In this document: positions 25,121-34,066 of the stretch, one piece after another
How positions within the stretch are numbered: position 1 is the first letter of the stretch
Layout of the letters: every line of letters starts with the position of its first letter
Origin: an uncultured Spirochaetia bacterium
GTDB taxonomy: Bacteria; Spirochaetota; Brachyspiria; Brachyspirales; Brachyspiraceae
Assembly (NCBI GenBank): GCA_947040495.1
Contig: CAMRBQ010000013.1
Coordinates: 1-45,875, forward strand
Length of the DNA stretch: 45,875 nucleotides
Direction of reading: 5' to 3'
The notes under the pieces: model-generated
What the model was told of the DNA's origin: nothing
Database searches by the model: none
The model's input: the letters and a program-made list of their open reading frames with translations, nothing else
Made by a program: the position numbers and the translations under genes

Positions 25121-26374
25121 TTATAAATGATTATAAGAATCTAAAACATAAGCAAATAGCTTTATACTTTTTATAAGGCTCGATATTTCTATATATTCAT
25201 TCGGTTGATGAGCAACATCATCTGCCCCAACACCACATACGATAGCATCAATACCAATTTTCCTAACAGCATAGGCACAAGTCCCGCCACCAACAGCAGT
25301 AACAATAGTATCCAAATTAAAAGCATTTTTCAATGCCCGCTCCATAAGCCGATAAGTTAAACTATCTCTACTAACAGCAGAAACTGCCTGATTACTTTGG
25401 GCAATATTAAAATCAATATTAACCTTATACTCAGCCTCTATTTTATCTTTCACATTTTCAAACATCGAGATAATATCTTTAATTTTATAACAAGGCAATA
25501 CTCGGCAATCATAACTTATAAAATGCTCCCCCGGTATAGTATTCACATTTTGTATAGCATTACTACCCATAGTAGGCTCAAAGCTAGAATATGGATAATC
25601 AAATATTTCATCTTTTTTATCAAATTTTTGCTTTACAATTTTCTCAACCTCTGAAATAAAAATAGCACTTGCCTTATGTGCATTAATTGTATGGTCTGGT
25701 CTTGAGCCATGCCCTTGCTTGCCCTTAAAATTAATTTTAAGCCATAGTATAGACTTTTCAGCAATTTCTAAAACATTGCCCTCTTCTGTAGGCATGTCAG
25801 AAACATATACAATATCATCCTTAGAAAAAACACTATCGCCATATTTTTCGACAACAGCATTTATCCCATAATCGCTACCATTCTCTTCATCCGAAAAAAA
25901 TATTATGCCAAAATTACATGGCGGTGTAATATTAAATTTATCTAACAAACCATATAATATTATAGCAGGGACAATACTACCATGATTATCATTTACCCCT
26001 CTACCAATTAATTTATCATCTTGAACCAACAATTTAAATGGATCACTTTCCCACATATCAATATTACCCTCAGGCACAACATCGATATGAGATACTAGCC
26101 ATATAGTTTTTGATTTATCCATACCCTCTTTGAGATAACTCATGTTAGGTCTGTAACCTTCAGTAATCCTTTTGTCTTCAATTGGATATTCTTTCATTAT
26201 ACCAATATACTGACTAATATATTTTTTTATTGCCTCCATTTTTGCTATCTCACCTACTCCACCATTGTCTGGCGACATCGCTTTATTTGAAACGAGAAAC
26301 TCCGATATTTCTATTATTTGTTTTTTTATAGAATGCTCTTCCTTTTCTATGCATTTAAATATATCATTAAACAT
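25121..26374 (-). CDS. M20-family metallopeptidase / deacylase (ArgE-DapE-Sapep type)
   Basis: Two-zinc aminoacyl hydrolase of 417 residues. Metal ligands are readable: His96 and catalytic Asp98 in SHIDVVPEG, bridging Asp129 in GRGVNDNHGS, general base Glu163 and ligand Glu164 in SDEENGSDYG, Asp193 in VSDMP, and His389 in VAHQPNEYIE. The lid or dimer domain contains KGKQGHGSRPDHTINAH. The motifs are closest to dipeptidase- or desuccinylase-type M20 members, so the substrate could be a dipeptide or an N-acyl amino acid. GAGGGG precedes the ATG. A palindrome lies upstream at 26398-26412. Confidence 0.85.
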   Translation of the reverse strand: MFNDIFKCIEKEEHSIKKQIIEISEFLVSNKAMSPDNGGVGEIAKMEAIKKYISQYIGIMKEYPIEDKRITEGYRPNMSYLKEGMDKSKTIWLVSHIDVVPEGNIDMWESDPFKLLVQDDKLIGRGVNDNHGSIVPAIILYGLLDKFNITPPCNFGIIFFSDEENGSDYGINAVVEKYGDSVFSKDDIVYVSDMPTEEGNVLEIAEKSILWLKINFKGKQGHGSRPDHTINAHKASAIFISEVEKIVKQKFDKKDEIFDYPYSSFEPTMGSNAIQNVNTIPGEHFISYDCRVLPCYKIKDIISMFENVKDKIEAEYKVNIDFNIAQSNQAVSAVSRDSLTYRLMERALKNAFNLDTIVTAVGGGTCAYAVRKIGIDAIVCGVGADDVAHQPNEYIEISSLIKSIKLFAYVLDSYNHL

Positions 26375-26397
26375 AGTAGCCCCTCGTAGATAATTTT

Positions 26398-26412
26398 ATG
26401 TTATTATAACAT
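26398..26412. promoter_or_regulatory. Palindrome between divergent M20 and birA genes
   Basis: ATGTTAT-T-ATAACAT, a perfect 7-bp inverted repeat about one base. On the minus strand it contains TATAAT about 28 nt upstream of the M20 ATG, so a bound protein would block that promoter. Candidate operator with unknown regulator. Confidence 0.4.
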
Positions 26413-26450
26413 GAAACTGGCTAGATTAAAATATAGGATAATTAAATAAA

Positions 26451-27215
26451 TTGAATATTAAAGATATTAAAAGTGGTATAAAAACAAAAGTATTTGGGAA
26501 AAATATATTCTACTTTGAAGAAATAGAAAGCACAAATAAGCTTGCCATGGATGAGCTCGGGAAGAAAAATATAGAAGAAGGTAGTATCTATATATGTCAA
26601 AGACAAACAAATGGTCAAGGCTCATATGGCAATAAATGGCAATCAAAAAATAATTTTGGTCTTTGGATGAGCATTATAGTACATAGCCCTTATCAACATG
26701 ACCCAGCGACATTTGTACCCGCCATTGCATTATCAGATTTATTAAAAGAATATAATATAGAAAGCAATTTGAAGTGGCCTAACGATATACTCATTGGTAA
26801 TAAAAAAATAGCGGGCATTCTCTGTCAAGCAAAACAAATGCCCAATAATAATTATGGCTGTGTTATAGGGATTGGCTTAAATGTAAATCATAGCATACAA
26901 GATTTTTTTATCGATATAAAAGACAAAGCAACATCCATGAAAATTATAACAAAGAAAGAATATGATATAATAGAAATATTTCAAAAATATATAGAGCATT
27001 TTGAAAATATTTATTATGGCAATAGTGATATAATAGAGCTATGGAAAGAACGCTCCAATATGATAGGAAAAATTATCACAGGCAAAAAAAACAATGAAAC
27101 ATTCAAAGTCAAAGTCATAGATATTACAAAAGAAGGTTATTTAAAAATAGAGAATGAGAATAAAATTGAAACATGGATGTCAAGAAATTATTTAGATATA
27201 AGTACAGACTTTTGA
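26451..27215 (+). CDS. birA: Biotin-protein ligase (class I, no DNA-binding domain)
   Basis: Activates biotin with ATP and attaches it to acceptor lysines of carboxylases. The 254 residues start directly with the catalytic domain (FYFEEIESTNKLA, 21-33), without the winged helix of E. coli BirA, so it should not act as repressor. The biotinyl-AMP loop reads TNGQGSYGNKWQS. NLKWPNDILIGNKKIAGIL is the biotin/ATP site, and CVIGIGLNVNH is conserved. A small C-terminal SH3-like domain follows. The start is TTG with AGGA upstream. The last 28 bp overlap, antisense, the 3' end of fau. Confidence 0.93.
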   Translation: MNIKDIKSGIKTKVFGKNIFYFEEIESTNKLAMDELGKKNIEEGSIYICQRQTNGQGSYGNKWQSKNNFGLWMSIIVHSPYQHDPATFVPAIALSDLLKEYNIESNLKWPNDILIGNKKIAGILCQAKQMPNNNYGCVIGIGLNVNHSIQDFFIDIKDKATSMKIITKKEYDIIEIFQKYIEHFENIYYGNSDIIELWKERSNMIGKIITGKKNNETFKVKVIDITKEGYLKIENENKIETWMSRNYLDISTDF

Positions 27216-27832
27216 GAAGAATCAAGTGGAGCAAGGCTATTGGAAGGAATAATTATTTTATGTTCTGTTATAATAATATCTACAATTTCATCAAATTCAT
27301 TTGTCAGCAAAAATGGCAAAACCTGAAAATTATAACATAGCCCTATTCTTAAAGCCTCTTTATTTTGTTTAAATACCCTATCATAATAGCCTTTGCCATA
27401 GCCAAGCCTAGCACCCTTTTCATCAAATGCTAAAGCAGGTATTATAAATATATCAATATCTTTTATATCACAATCAGCAGCACTATCATCTGGCTCGAGT
27501 ATACCATATTTATTTTCAATTAAGTTTTCAGATATATTACTAATATACTTAAATTTTATATCATCAGCATATATTTTAGGGACTACTATATTCACTTTAT
27601 TTTCAAGACAATAAAGCACAAATAAACCGGTATTTATTTCATTATTAAAGTCGAGATAGCAGGATATAGTTTCTATTTTCTTTATATCAACAATATCTTT
27701 CAATGTTTTGTATGCAGAATAACCACGTAGAAATGCGTCATCTTTATTTATATTTGAGCGTATTTGCTTTATATACTCTCTAATATTTTTTTTAAAATAG
27801 GTTATATCATTAATATCCTGTTTTGAAGTCAA
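27188..27832 (-). CDS. fau: 5-Formyltetrahydrofolate cyclo-ligase
   Basis: Converts 5-formyl-THF to 5,10-methenyl-THF with ATP, recycling a dead-end folate. The signature PALAFDEKGARLGYGKGYYDR occupies about 141-161, with the ATP site in the Gly-rich part. The N-terminal basic helix KKNIREYIKQIRSN and VVPKIYADD are also family-like. The 214 residues include about 15 extra C-terminal residues encoded opposite the birA 3' end. The start is TTG with AGAGGG 6 nt upstream, 23 bp inside the preceding PilZ gene, so translation is probably coupled. It complements fhs in folate one-carbon metabolism. Confidence 0.92.
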   Translation of the reverse strand: MTSKQDINDITYFKKNIREYIKQIRSNINKDDAFLRGYSAYKTLKDIVDIKKIETISCYLDFNNEINTGLFVLYCLENKVNIVVPKIYADDIKFKYISNISENLIENKYGILEPDDSAADCDIKDIDIFIIPALAFDEKGARLGYGKGYYDRVFKQNKEALRIGLCYNFQVLPFLLTNEFDEIVDIIITEHKIIIPSNSLAPLDSSQKSVLISK

Positions 27833-28562
27833 ATAGAACCCTCTTTATTATTTTATCTTTAATTATGTCGTCAATAACTTTTTGAGATGCCATCCCTATG
27901 TCAATAAATGTTACAGCAAATCCTTCAGGTAAATCTGGTTTTTGCTTATCATTATTAAGCCAAACAACCTCAGCATCTGTAAATAATTTAAAATCTTTAA
28001 ATGATATTGTCAAAGTCATTTTATCATTTTGTCTGGGCATGAAATTTTCAGAACTGATATATGCCCCATTACCACTGATTGAAAGTACATTTCTAGTCAT
28101 CGCTTCTTTAGAGCTTCCATCAAGTGAAATTTTAACATTCAAAGGCCAATCAACCCTAGAAAAACGCCTTCTAATTGTTTTTTCATCATTATAAACATTA
28201 TCTTTTATCAACTTAGAGATTTTATCAACATTTGTATCAACAGGCAAAGTTATTAAACTATATTTTTCTATTAACTCGGCTCTCTCTTCTATCCAATCCA
28301 AAGGGCAATCGAGTACAATTTTGATTATAAAAGGATTAATCTCATTTGTTTTATCGATAAAGGATACAAGCCTTTCTTCAAAGGACATACTATATCTAGT
28401 CAAACAAAATAATATTTTTATATTATTTTCTGCGATACAAGTTAGACCATCTACAAAGTTATCGATAACTTTTATAGGGTACAAATCACTCAGTTTTGAA
28501 ATTAGCCCCTCTATTACAGTACTATCATTTTCAATAACTATACCATCATAAATTTTATCCAT
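27810..28562 (-). CDS. Pseudo-receiver plus PilZ domain protein
   Basis: Predicted c-di-GMP effector. Residues 1-122 have the alternating strand/helix pattern of a response-regulator receiver (GIVIENDSTVIEGL start), but I see no phospho-acceptor Asp in the third strand (ILFCLTRYS) and no Lys in LITLPVD, so it is probably not phosphorylated. Residues 130-235 form a PilZ domain. The c-di-GMP-binding RxxxR is Arg132 to Arg136 in RRRFSR, and the second motif reads SISGNG (161-166) with Ser in place of Asp/Asn. AGGGG precedes the ATG. It overlaps fau by 23 bp. Motility or envelope control is possible but unproven. Confidence 0.8.
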   Translation of the reverse strand: MDKIYDGIVIENDSTVIEGLISKLSDLYPIKVIDNFVDGLTCIAENNIKILFCLTRYSMSFEERLVSFIDKTNEINPFIIKIVLDCPLDWIEERAELIEKYSLITLPVDTNVDKISKLIKDNVYNDEKTIRRRFSRVDWPLNVKISLDGSSKEAMTRNVLSISGNGAYISSENFMPRQNDKMTLTISFKDFKLFTDAEVVWLNNDKQKPDLPEGFAVTFIDIGMASQKVIDDIIKDKIIKRVLFDFKTGY

Positions 28563-28597
28563 AATATTTCACCCCTAAGTATAAGCTACAAAATTAC

Positions 28598-28625
28598 ATT
28601 ATATACACTTACTATATTTTTTCAA
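28598..28625 (-). promoter_or_regulatory. PilZ-fau promoter
   Basis: Minus strand TTGAAA (28625-28620), 16-bp spacer, TATAAT (28603-28598), leader about 29 nt. It separates this pair from lysS upstream. Confidence 0.65.
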
Positions 28626-28638
28626 GTAAATTCCAATT

Positions 28639-30147
28639 CTATTTAATGCTTTTCATATGAGGAAATAATAAAGTATCTCTAATACTTTTTGTATTTAGAA
28701 ACAACATGACCATTCTATCTATGCCAAGACCAAATCCACCAGTAGGGGGCAAACCATATTCTAATGCATTAATATAGTCATTATCCATTTGCATAGCCTC
28801 ATTATCGCCTTTCTTACCGGCTTCAACTTGTATCTCAAATTTATTCTTTTGGTCTATTGGATCATTTAACTCACTAAATCCATTAGATATTTCCATCGAT
28901 GCTATAAATAATTCATAACGCTCTGCGATATCGGGATTATCCGCATACGGTTTTGAAAGTGGTGATATAACTGAAGGATAATTTGTTACAAATGTAGGTT
29001 GCAAGAGATGCTCCTCAACTTTTTCTTCAAAGACCAAGACCATAGTCTCCCATTTGCTTGGTTTACCCAATTTTGTATCGACATGAACGCCAATAGACTT
29101 TGCCATTTCAATAGCCTCATCATCTGTTTCTATAGTATTAAAATTTAACTTTGTATGTTCCGCTACAATATCAACCATAGATATTCTTCTAAATGGCTTT
29201 TGAAAACTTAATGTATCGCCTTGGTATTCAATACTATCTTTACCAAAAATTTTCATAGATGTTTGATAAAACATATCCTCAACAAGTTCCATTACAGAAT
29301 CAAAGTTTTTATAAGCCATATATGCTTCAAGCATTGTAAACTCAGGATTATGCTTTGAGGATACTCCCTCATTTCTAAAATTTCTATTAAGTTCAAATAC
29401 TTTATCAAAACCACCAATTATAAGCCTTTTCAAATATAACTCTGGTGCTATCCTTAAATACAAAGGCATATCAAGCGTATTATGATGTGTTGTAAATGGA
29501 CGAGCCTTCGCCCCCCCAAGTATAGGATGCATCATAGGTGTTTCTACTTCAATAAAAGCATGATCCTCCATAATATTACGTACAGTTGTAATAATCTTTG
29601 AACGCATCAAAAAATCTTCTTTCACATTGTCATTTATAATAAGGTCGAGATACCTCTGTCTATAACGAGCCTCAATATCTGTAAGCCCATGAAACTTTTC
29701 GGGCAATGGATTCAACGCCTTTGAAAGCAAAGTAAATGAACTCACATGAACTGATACTTCGCCTGTTTTAGTTTTAAATATTTTACCCTTAGCACCAACT
29801 ATATCGCCAGTATCTATAAGCCTCTTTACAACATCATTATAAAAATCATCGCCAAGCATGTCCTTTTGCAAATAAAGTTGTATTGTTGAAGTTGTATCTT
29901 TTATCGTAAGAAATGTAGATTTGCCCATCACCCTAAATAACATTATTCTACCAGCAACCGATATAATAGTACCATCTTCTATATATTTATCAGCACACTC
30001 TTGTATATCAATGGCTTTGTCTGTTACATCATAAGAATTTGGATATGGATTAATACCCTTCTCTCGTAGAATATTGAGTTTTTCTTTTCGTTGTTCTTTT
30101 TCTGTTACTTTTTTACTTTCTTCGTTATGTATTGTATTCTCTTCCAT
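28639..30147 (-). CDS. lysS: Lysyl-tRNA synthetase (class II)
   Basis: Charges tRNA-Lys. It has a charged N-terminal extension (1-30), an OB-fold anticodon domain (about 60-170, VAGRIMLFRVMGKSTFLTI), then the class II core. Motif 2 contains ELNRNFRNEGVSSKHNPEF and EAYMAYKNF. Motif 3 is PTGGFGLGIDRMVMLFL, followed by SIRDTLLFPHMK, which nearly ends the protein at 502 residues. All LysRS signatures are intact, so it is not a PoxA/EpmA-type paralogue, which lacks the anticodon domain. AAAGG precedes the ATG. It follows lnt by 70 bp on the same strand and may share its transcript. Confidence 0.97.
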   Translation of the reverse strand: MEENTIHNEESKKVTEKEQRKEKLNILREKGINPYPNSYDVTDKAIDIQECADKYIEDGTIISVAGRIMLFRVMGKSTFLTIKDTTSTIQLYLQKDMLGDDFYNDVVKRLIDTGDIVGAKGKIFKTKTGEVSVHVSSFTLLSKALNPLPEKFHGLTDIEARYRQRYLDLIINDNVKEDFLMRSKIITTVRNIMEDHAFIEVETPMMHPILGGAKARPFTTHHNTLDMPLYLRIAPELYLKRLIIGGFDKVFELNRNFRNEGVSSKHNPEFTMLEAYMAYKNFDSVMELVEDMFYQTSMKIFGKDSIEYQGDTLSFQKPFRRISMVDIVAEHTKLNFNTIETDDEAIEMAKSIGVHVDTKLGKPSKWETMVLVFEEKVEEHLLQPTFVTNYPSVISPLSKPYADNPDIAERYELFIASMEISNGFSELNDPIDQKNKFEIQVEAGKKGDNEAMQMDNDYINALEYGLPPTGGFGLGIDRMVMLFLNTKSIRDTLLFPHMKSIK

Positions 30148-30217
30148 ATCTACCTTTTTTAGAAATTATTTTTTATTATTTAATAAAATTGAATATAACA
30201 TATTTGAAATAAAAACG

Positions 30218-32674
30218 CTATAAATTATCTCTTTTTTCATTGTCTCTTTCTTCCATTTTTATTTGTTTATTTATCTCTTCATTTACAATATCTTCCAAAT
30301 CAATATCAGTATTTTCAATTTCATCAAGTTCTTCAATTTCATCTTCAATCTCATCTTGTATTTCAACATCCATATCATCTGTATCTAATTCTAAAACATC
30401 TTCTTCTATAATATCTTTATCGCCAGCTAATAATTTTTCATCTATATCTAAAGAAACATTATCTATATTAAAATCATCACTTTGTTTTTCGATATTATTT
30501 TTTTTTATCTCTTTGCTAGTAATATTATCATTCTCTACAATATCATCTATATCTAAATCGTCTTTTTCTAATGTACTTAATTCACTATTATCAACTATAT
30601 TTTCTACTACTTGACGACTATCAGCAGTATCCAAAACTATAGCGTCATCAATATTTTCTTCTTCAACATCTAAAATATTTGCATCTATTTCTTTCTCTTT
30701 TTTTTCATCATTTATATTAGAATCAATTTTCTCTTCTTGATTTTCTCTATCTTTTTTATTATTTTCTTCTTGCTCAAGTTTATTTTTTATTTTTTGTTCT
30801 TTATTTTTTATTCTATTTTCTTTGACACTACTCAATCGTTGTTTTATATATAATAAAAATTGTTTGATTTTACCTGTAATAAATAAAATGATAATTATCA
30901 TAAATAATACTACTATAAATATAGCAAGCACCCCAACAAACCATTCACCAAACCTTGTATATATGCTGGTAACCTCATTTATTCTTACATCAGCAATAGA
31001 ATAACCGGGTTTCCATGCCTCCATAGTAGATACAACATGCCCATAAGCATCAATATGACCTGTTATACCAGAATTACCATTCTGTAAAACATCCTTTCTA
31101 TTTTCAACGGCACGAAAAACAGCCATCGAAAAATGCTCCCACAAGGCAATATCTTTATATGACCAAGCATCATCTGTTATAACAATTATAATATCAGCGC
31201 CTTTTTTAACAAATCGCCTTGTAAAATCACCAAAGCCACTCTCATAACAGATAGAAATAGCAAATTTGTATCCATCTCTAGGATGCTCAAATACAGTAGT
31301 TTCATCCCACTTACCCCAACCGCCAACACTAGCCTCATCAAGATGTTTATATATAAAATTCACCAAATAACTGAATGGAGGAACTGTCCTAAAGAATTTA
31401 CTATCTTCAAAAGGATATGCCTCTCCAAATGGCACCAATTTTATTTTTCCATATTGTCCTATTACAGCACCATTTGTATTTATAAATGTTGCCCCATTAA
31501 AGTATTCATACTTAGCTTTGGAGTTTGTATTAGTATTAGGGTGAATAAGTGAAGCACCTAGCAAATAGTAGCTCTCTGTAGCAACTACAGATTGATAAAC
31601 TAAATATGCATTATATATACCTGAATCAGTATATTTAAAATCATTCATATTAGAAAAATTTTGTTTTATAAAAGGCTCATAATATTGATATGAATTATTA
31701 ATAGCAGATTCAGAAAACACTATGAGAGAAGGTTTATGCAAAGCAGCCTCTCTTGCAAGCCTAGTTATCCGAGCCGCTACGATAGTGCCATTTTTAGATA
31801 TACCGTCAGGGGGCTCTTCATTTGTAAATATACTTGGGTTAAGTATTAGAGATTCTACAAATGCCCTTATTCCCTTAGCACCCTGAAGGGCAGGTTCTCC
31901 TGTATATATAGCTTTACTTCTATGATTTGGGTCAAATGATTTTTGAACCATACCTATCTTTACTTTTTCCATAGCGACATTATATTCATAATATCTACCA
32001 TTGATTTGATATACACCATAGGCAAATATAAGCATGAAAACCACTATCATTATAATAAAGTTATTTGTAAAGCAATTTGGAAACTTTAAATATATATCAT
32101 TAAACGATAGCCTATCATATTTATATTTAACTATCATATCAGCGATAATAGCATTAACAAAATAGATAACAAAACCGACACCAATAACCCCAACGATATC
32201 AGCTATTTGAATAAAATATATAAACTTCCATTGAGAATAGCCAATAAGCCCCCATGGGAATCCTAAGAAACCAACCGTTCTCATATATTCAAGTATAGAA
32301 AAACATGCTGGGATAATAAGCCATCTCATAGCAGGGAATTTTTTAATTAAAAACTTGGAAACGATGGCGGCTATTGCATAAAAAGTACTCTCAGCAACTA
32401 ATATAAAAAGTAAGCTTATCACCGCCACATAAACAGGCGTAGCTTTAAGCATGAATGCTGCAATCCAAAAAAGCAATACACCAAAAAATATAAATACAAA
32501 TACAGAAAATGAAAGGAAGAATCTTTTAATAGTAATATCACTATATATGATTATACACATCGGCACAAATGCGACAAAAGCCGATAAGTAAAAATTAAAC
32601 ATTGGGAATGCCAGTATCATTAAAATAGCTGATAATGCTGAAAGTATAAAAAGTGTCTTCTTGTTAAAAATCAA
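30218..32674 (-). CDS. lnt: Apolipoprotein N-acyltransferase with long acidic C-terminal tail
   Basis: Inner-membrane enzyme that N-acylates lipoproteins, the last maturation step in diderms. Residues 1-225 hold the membrane spans. The nitrilase-like domain (about 235-560) has Glu322 (VFSESAI), Lys410 (YGKIKLVPFGEAYPFE) and Cys476 (SICYESGFGDF), matching the Glu-Lys-Cys triad. A final span lies at about 578-600. Beyond it is a 218-residue tail (601-818): a basic Lys/Glu-rich start, then extremely Asp/Glu-rich low-complexity sequence, predicted cytoplasmic and disordered. Normal Lnt is about 510 residues. The start is TTG with AGGAT upstream. It lies in the pgpH-ybeY-corC-lnt order. Confidence 0.92.
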   Translation of the reverse strand: MIFNKKTLFILSALSAILMILAFPMFNFYLSAFVAFVPMCIIIYSDITIKRFFLSFSVFVFIFFGVLLFWIAAFMLKATPVYVAVISLLFILVAESTFYAIAAIVSKFLIKKFPAMRWLIIPACFSILEYMRTVGFLGFPWGLIGYSQWKFIYFIQIADIVGVIGVGFVIYFVNAIIADMIVKYKYDRLSFNDIYLKFPNCFTNNFIIMIVVFMLIFAYGVYQINGRYYEYNVAMEKVKIGMVQKSFDPNHRSKAIYTGEPALQGAKGIRAFVESLILNPSIFTNEEPPDGISKNGTIVAARITRLAREAALHKPSLIVFSESAINNSYQYYEPFIKQNFSNMNDFKYTDSGIYNAYLVYQSVVATESYYLLGASLIHPNTNTNSKAKYEYFNGATFINTNGAVIGQYGKIKLVPFGEAYPFEDSKFFRTVPPFSYLVNFIYKHLDEASVGGWGKWDETTVFEHPRDGYKFAISICYESGFGDFTRRFVKKGADIIIVITDDAWSYKDIALWEHFSMAVFRAVENRKDVLQNGNSGITGHIDAYGHVVSTMEAWKPGYSIADVRINEVTSIYTRFGEWFVGVLAIFIVVLFMIIIILFITGKIKQFLLYIKQRLSSVKENRIKNKEQKIKNKLEQEENNKKDRENQEEKIDSNINDEKKEKEIDANILDVEEENIDDAIVLDTADSRQVVENIVDNSELSTLEKDDLDIDDIVENDNITSKEIKKNNIEKQSDDFNIDNVSLDIDEKLLAGDKDIIEEDVLELDTDDMDVEIQDEIEDEIEELDEIENTDIDLEDIVNEEINKQIKMEERDNEKRDNL

Positions 32675-32805
32675 TTATCATATCCTATTTATTTAGAGTA
32701 CATACATAAAGTATAACATATTTTTTCATTTTATTGTAGCTATAAAAGTACTACATTATATAAATAAAGGCATTGTAAATATTAAATAAAAAAGCTTATT
32801 TTGGG

Positions 32806-33639
32806 CTATATAGGCTCTTTTTCTTCTTTTTTTTGTTTTTCTTCTTTGTTATGTTTGTTATCTTTACGTTCTATCTTTATAGTAGTTACTATATTTCCTC
32901 TTTTACCAACAATAGTAAATACATAACTTTTATATTCTATAGTTTCATGTCTTTTGGGCAATCTCCCCAAATATGAAAAGAGAAATCCTCCTATAGTATC
33001 AGCCCCATCTGTTGGCAAACTTGGCAGCTTAGCTTTAGTATTAAAATCTTCTATTTTCATTCTAGCATCGAGCAAATAACCACCATCTCCACTATCCCTT
33101 ATAATAGCCTCTGGCTCATCAAACTCATCATTAATTTCGCCCACTATCTCTTCAAGGATATCTTCCATACTAACAATACCAGAGAATCCACCATACTCAT
33201 CAACTATCATTGCTATATGTACCCTTTTTTCCAAAAATTCATAGAGTAATTTCATCGGAGAGATTGATATTGGGACAAAATATGGCTTATGCAAAATTCG
33301 TTTCAATGAAAATTTTTTCTCATTTATTCCAACTAAATCTTTTATATACAATATTCCCACGATATCATCTATACCATCTTTATAAATAGGTATTCTAGAA
33401 TTTTGAAATTTATTAAAAACTTTTAAAAGAGCAGTATAAGTAATATCAATATGTACCATAAACACATCAACACGTGGTATCATTATATCCTTTATATTTT
33501 TATCTTTTATAGACACAGTATTTAATACAATATTACGCAATTCTTTTGATAAACTATTTAAATCAATTGTATTGCTTGGTTTGTTACCCTTGTTACTCGG
33601 CCCTTCTTTTACACTTTGTTTTTTACTTTTCCGTCTCAT
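32806..33639 (-). CDS. corC: CorC/HlyC-type CBS-pair protein
   Basis: Cytoplasmic protein of the hemolysin C/CorC family, linked in E. coli to cation handling. From the chosen ATG it has 277 residues: a basic N-terminus, the IMIPRVDV motif (about 52-59), two CBS domains (about 60-175, including DIVGILYIKDLVG and IVDEYGGFSGIVSMEDILEEIVGEI), then a CorC_HlyC domain ending near TTIKIERK, and a Lys/Glu-rich tail. It lacks the DUF21 membrane domain. I start it at 33639, which overlaps ybeY by 17 bp, rather than at an upstream ATG (33732) that would overlap ybeY by 110 bp and add an atypical N-terminus. Same order as E. coli ybeY-corC-lnt. Confidence 0.87.
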   Translation of the reverse strand: MRRKSKKQSVKEGPSNKGNKPSNTIDLNSLSKELRNIVLNTVSIKDKNIKDIMIPRVDVFMVHIDITYTALLKVFNKFQNSRIPIYKDGIDDIVGILYIKDLVGINEKKFSLKRILHKPYFVPISISPMKLLYEFLEKRVHIAMIVDEYGGFSGIVSMEDILEEIVGEINDEFDEPEAIIRDSGDGGYLLDARMKIEDFNTKAKLPSLPTDGADTIGGFLFSYLGRLPKRHETIEYKSYVFTIVGKRGNIVTTIKIERKDNKHNKEEKQKKEEKEPI

Positions 33640-34066
33640 AATTTTTCTTTTTTTTAAGAATCTCCTTATATATTTTTTCCATCTTACCCCAATTCTCTTG
33701 AAGAGAACTAGGACTATATGTATGATGCACACCCTTCAGATGCAAAACACCATGTAAAATCAACATCGACAAAGATTCTTTAATCTTTTCTTTCTTATAT
33801 TCTTTTATTACCCATTCATACGATATAATTACATCGCCCGCATAATAATCATAATTATCGTCATCGTCATATGTAAAAGTAAGTATATCTGTAGATTTAT
33901 CTTTTTTTCGATACTCTTTATTATACTTTTTTATACTTTTATTATCAACAAATATTAATGATGCGTTCATCGGCAAGCCAACTTCTTTTAACCCCATTCT
34001 AAAAATATATCTATAATATTTCTGCGGTATAACGTATTTTGTATTATTTATAACAAGCGTACTCAT
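33623..34066 (-). CDS. ybeY: Endoribonuclease YbeY
   Basis: Metal-dependent RNase acting in rRNA maturation and ribosome quality control. The zinc site H-x3-H-x5-H is His105, His109 and His115 in HGVLHLKGVHH. The residue before the last histidine is His114 where most YbeY proteins have Asp (GYDH). The second signature YRKKDKSTDILTF (52-64) and AGDVIIS (76-82) are present, with an acidic loop DDDDNYDYY between them. The 147 residues are normal. The start ATG overlaps the pgpH stop as ATGA, so translation is coupled, and corC overlaps its end by 17 bp. Confidence 0.93.
   Translation of the reverse strand: MSTLVINNTKYVIPQKYYRYIFRMGLKEVGLPMNASLIFVDNKSIKKYNKEYRKKDKSTDILTFTYDDDDNYDYYAGDVIISYEWVIKEYKKEKIKESLSMLILHGVLHLKGVHHTYSPSSLQENWGKMEKIYKEILKKKKNYETEK

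Noticed and set aside
33640-33732. Upstream ATG at 33732 as the corC start
   Set aside because: It would overlap ybeY by 110 bp and add a hydrophobic-then-basic N-terminus not typical of CorC. The ATG at 33639 gives a 17-bp overlap and a normal protein.
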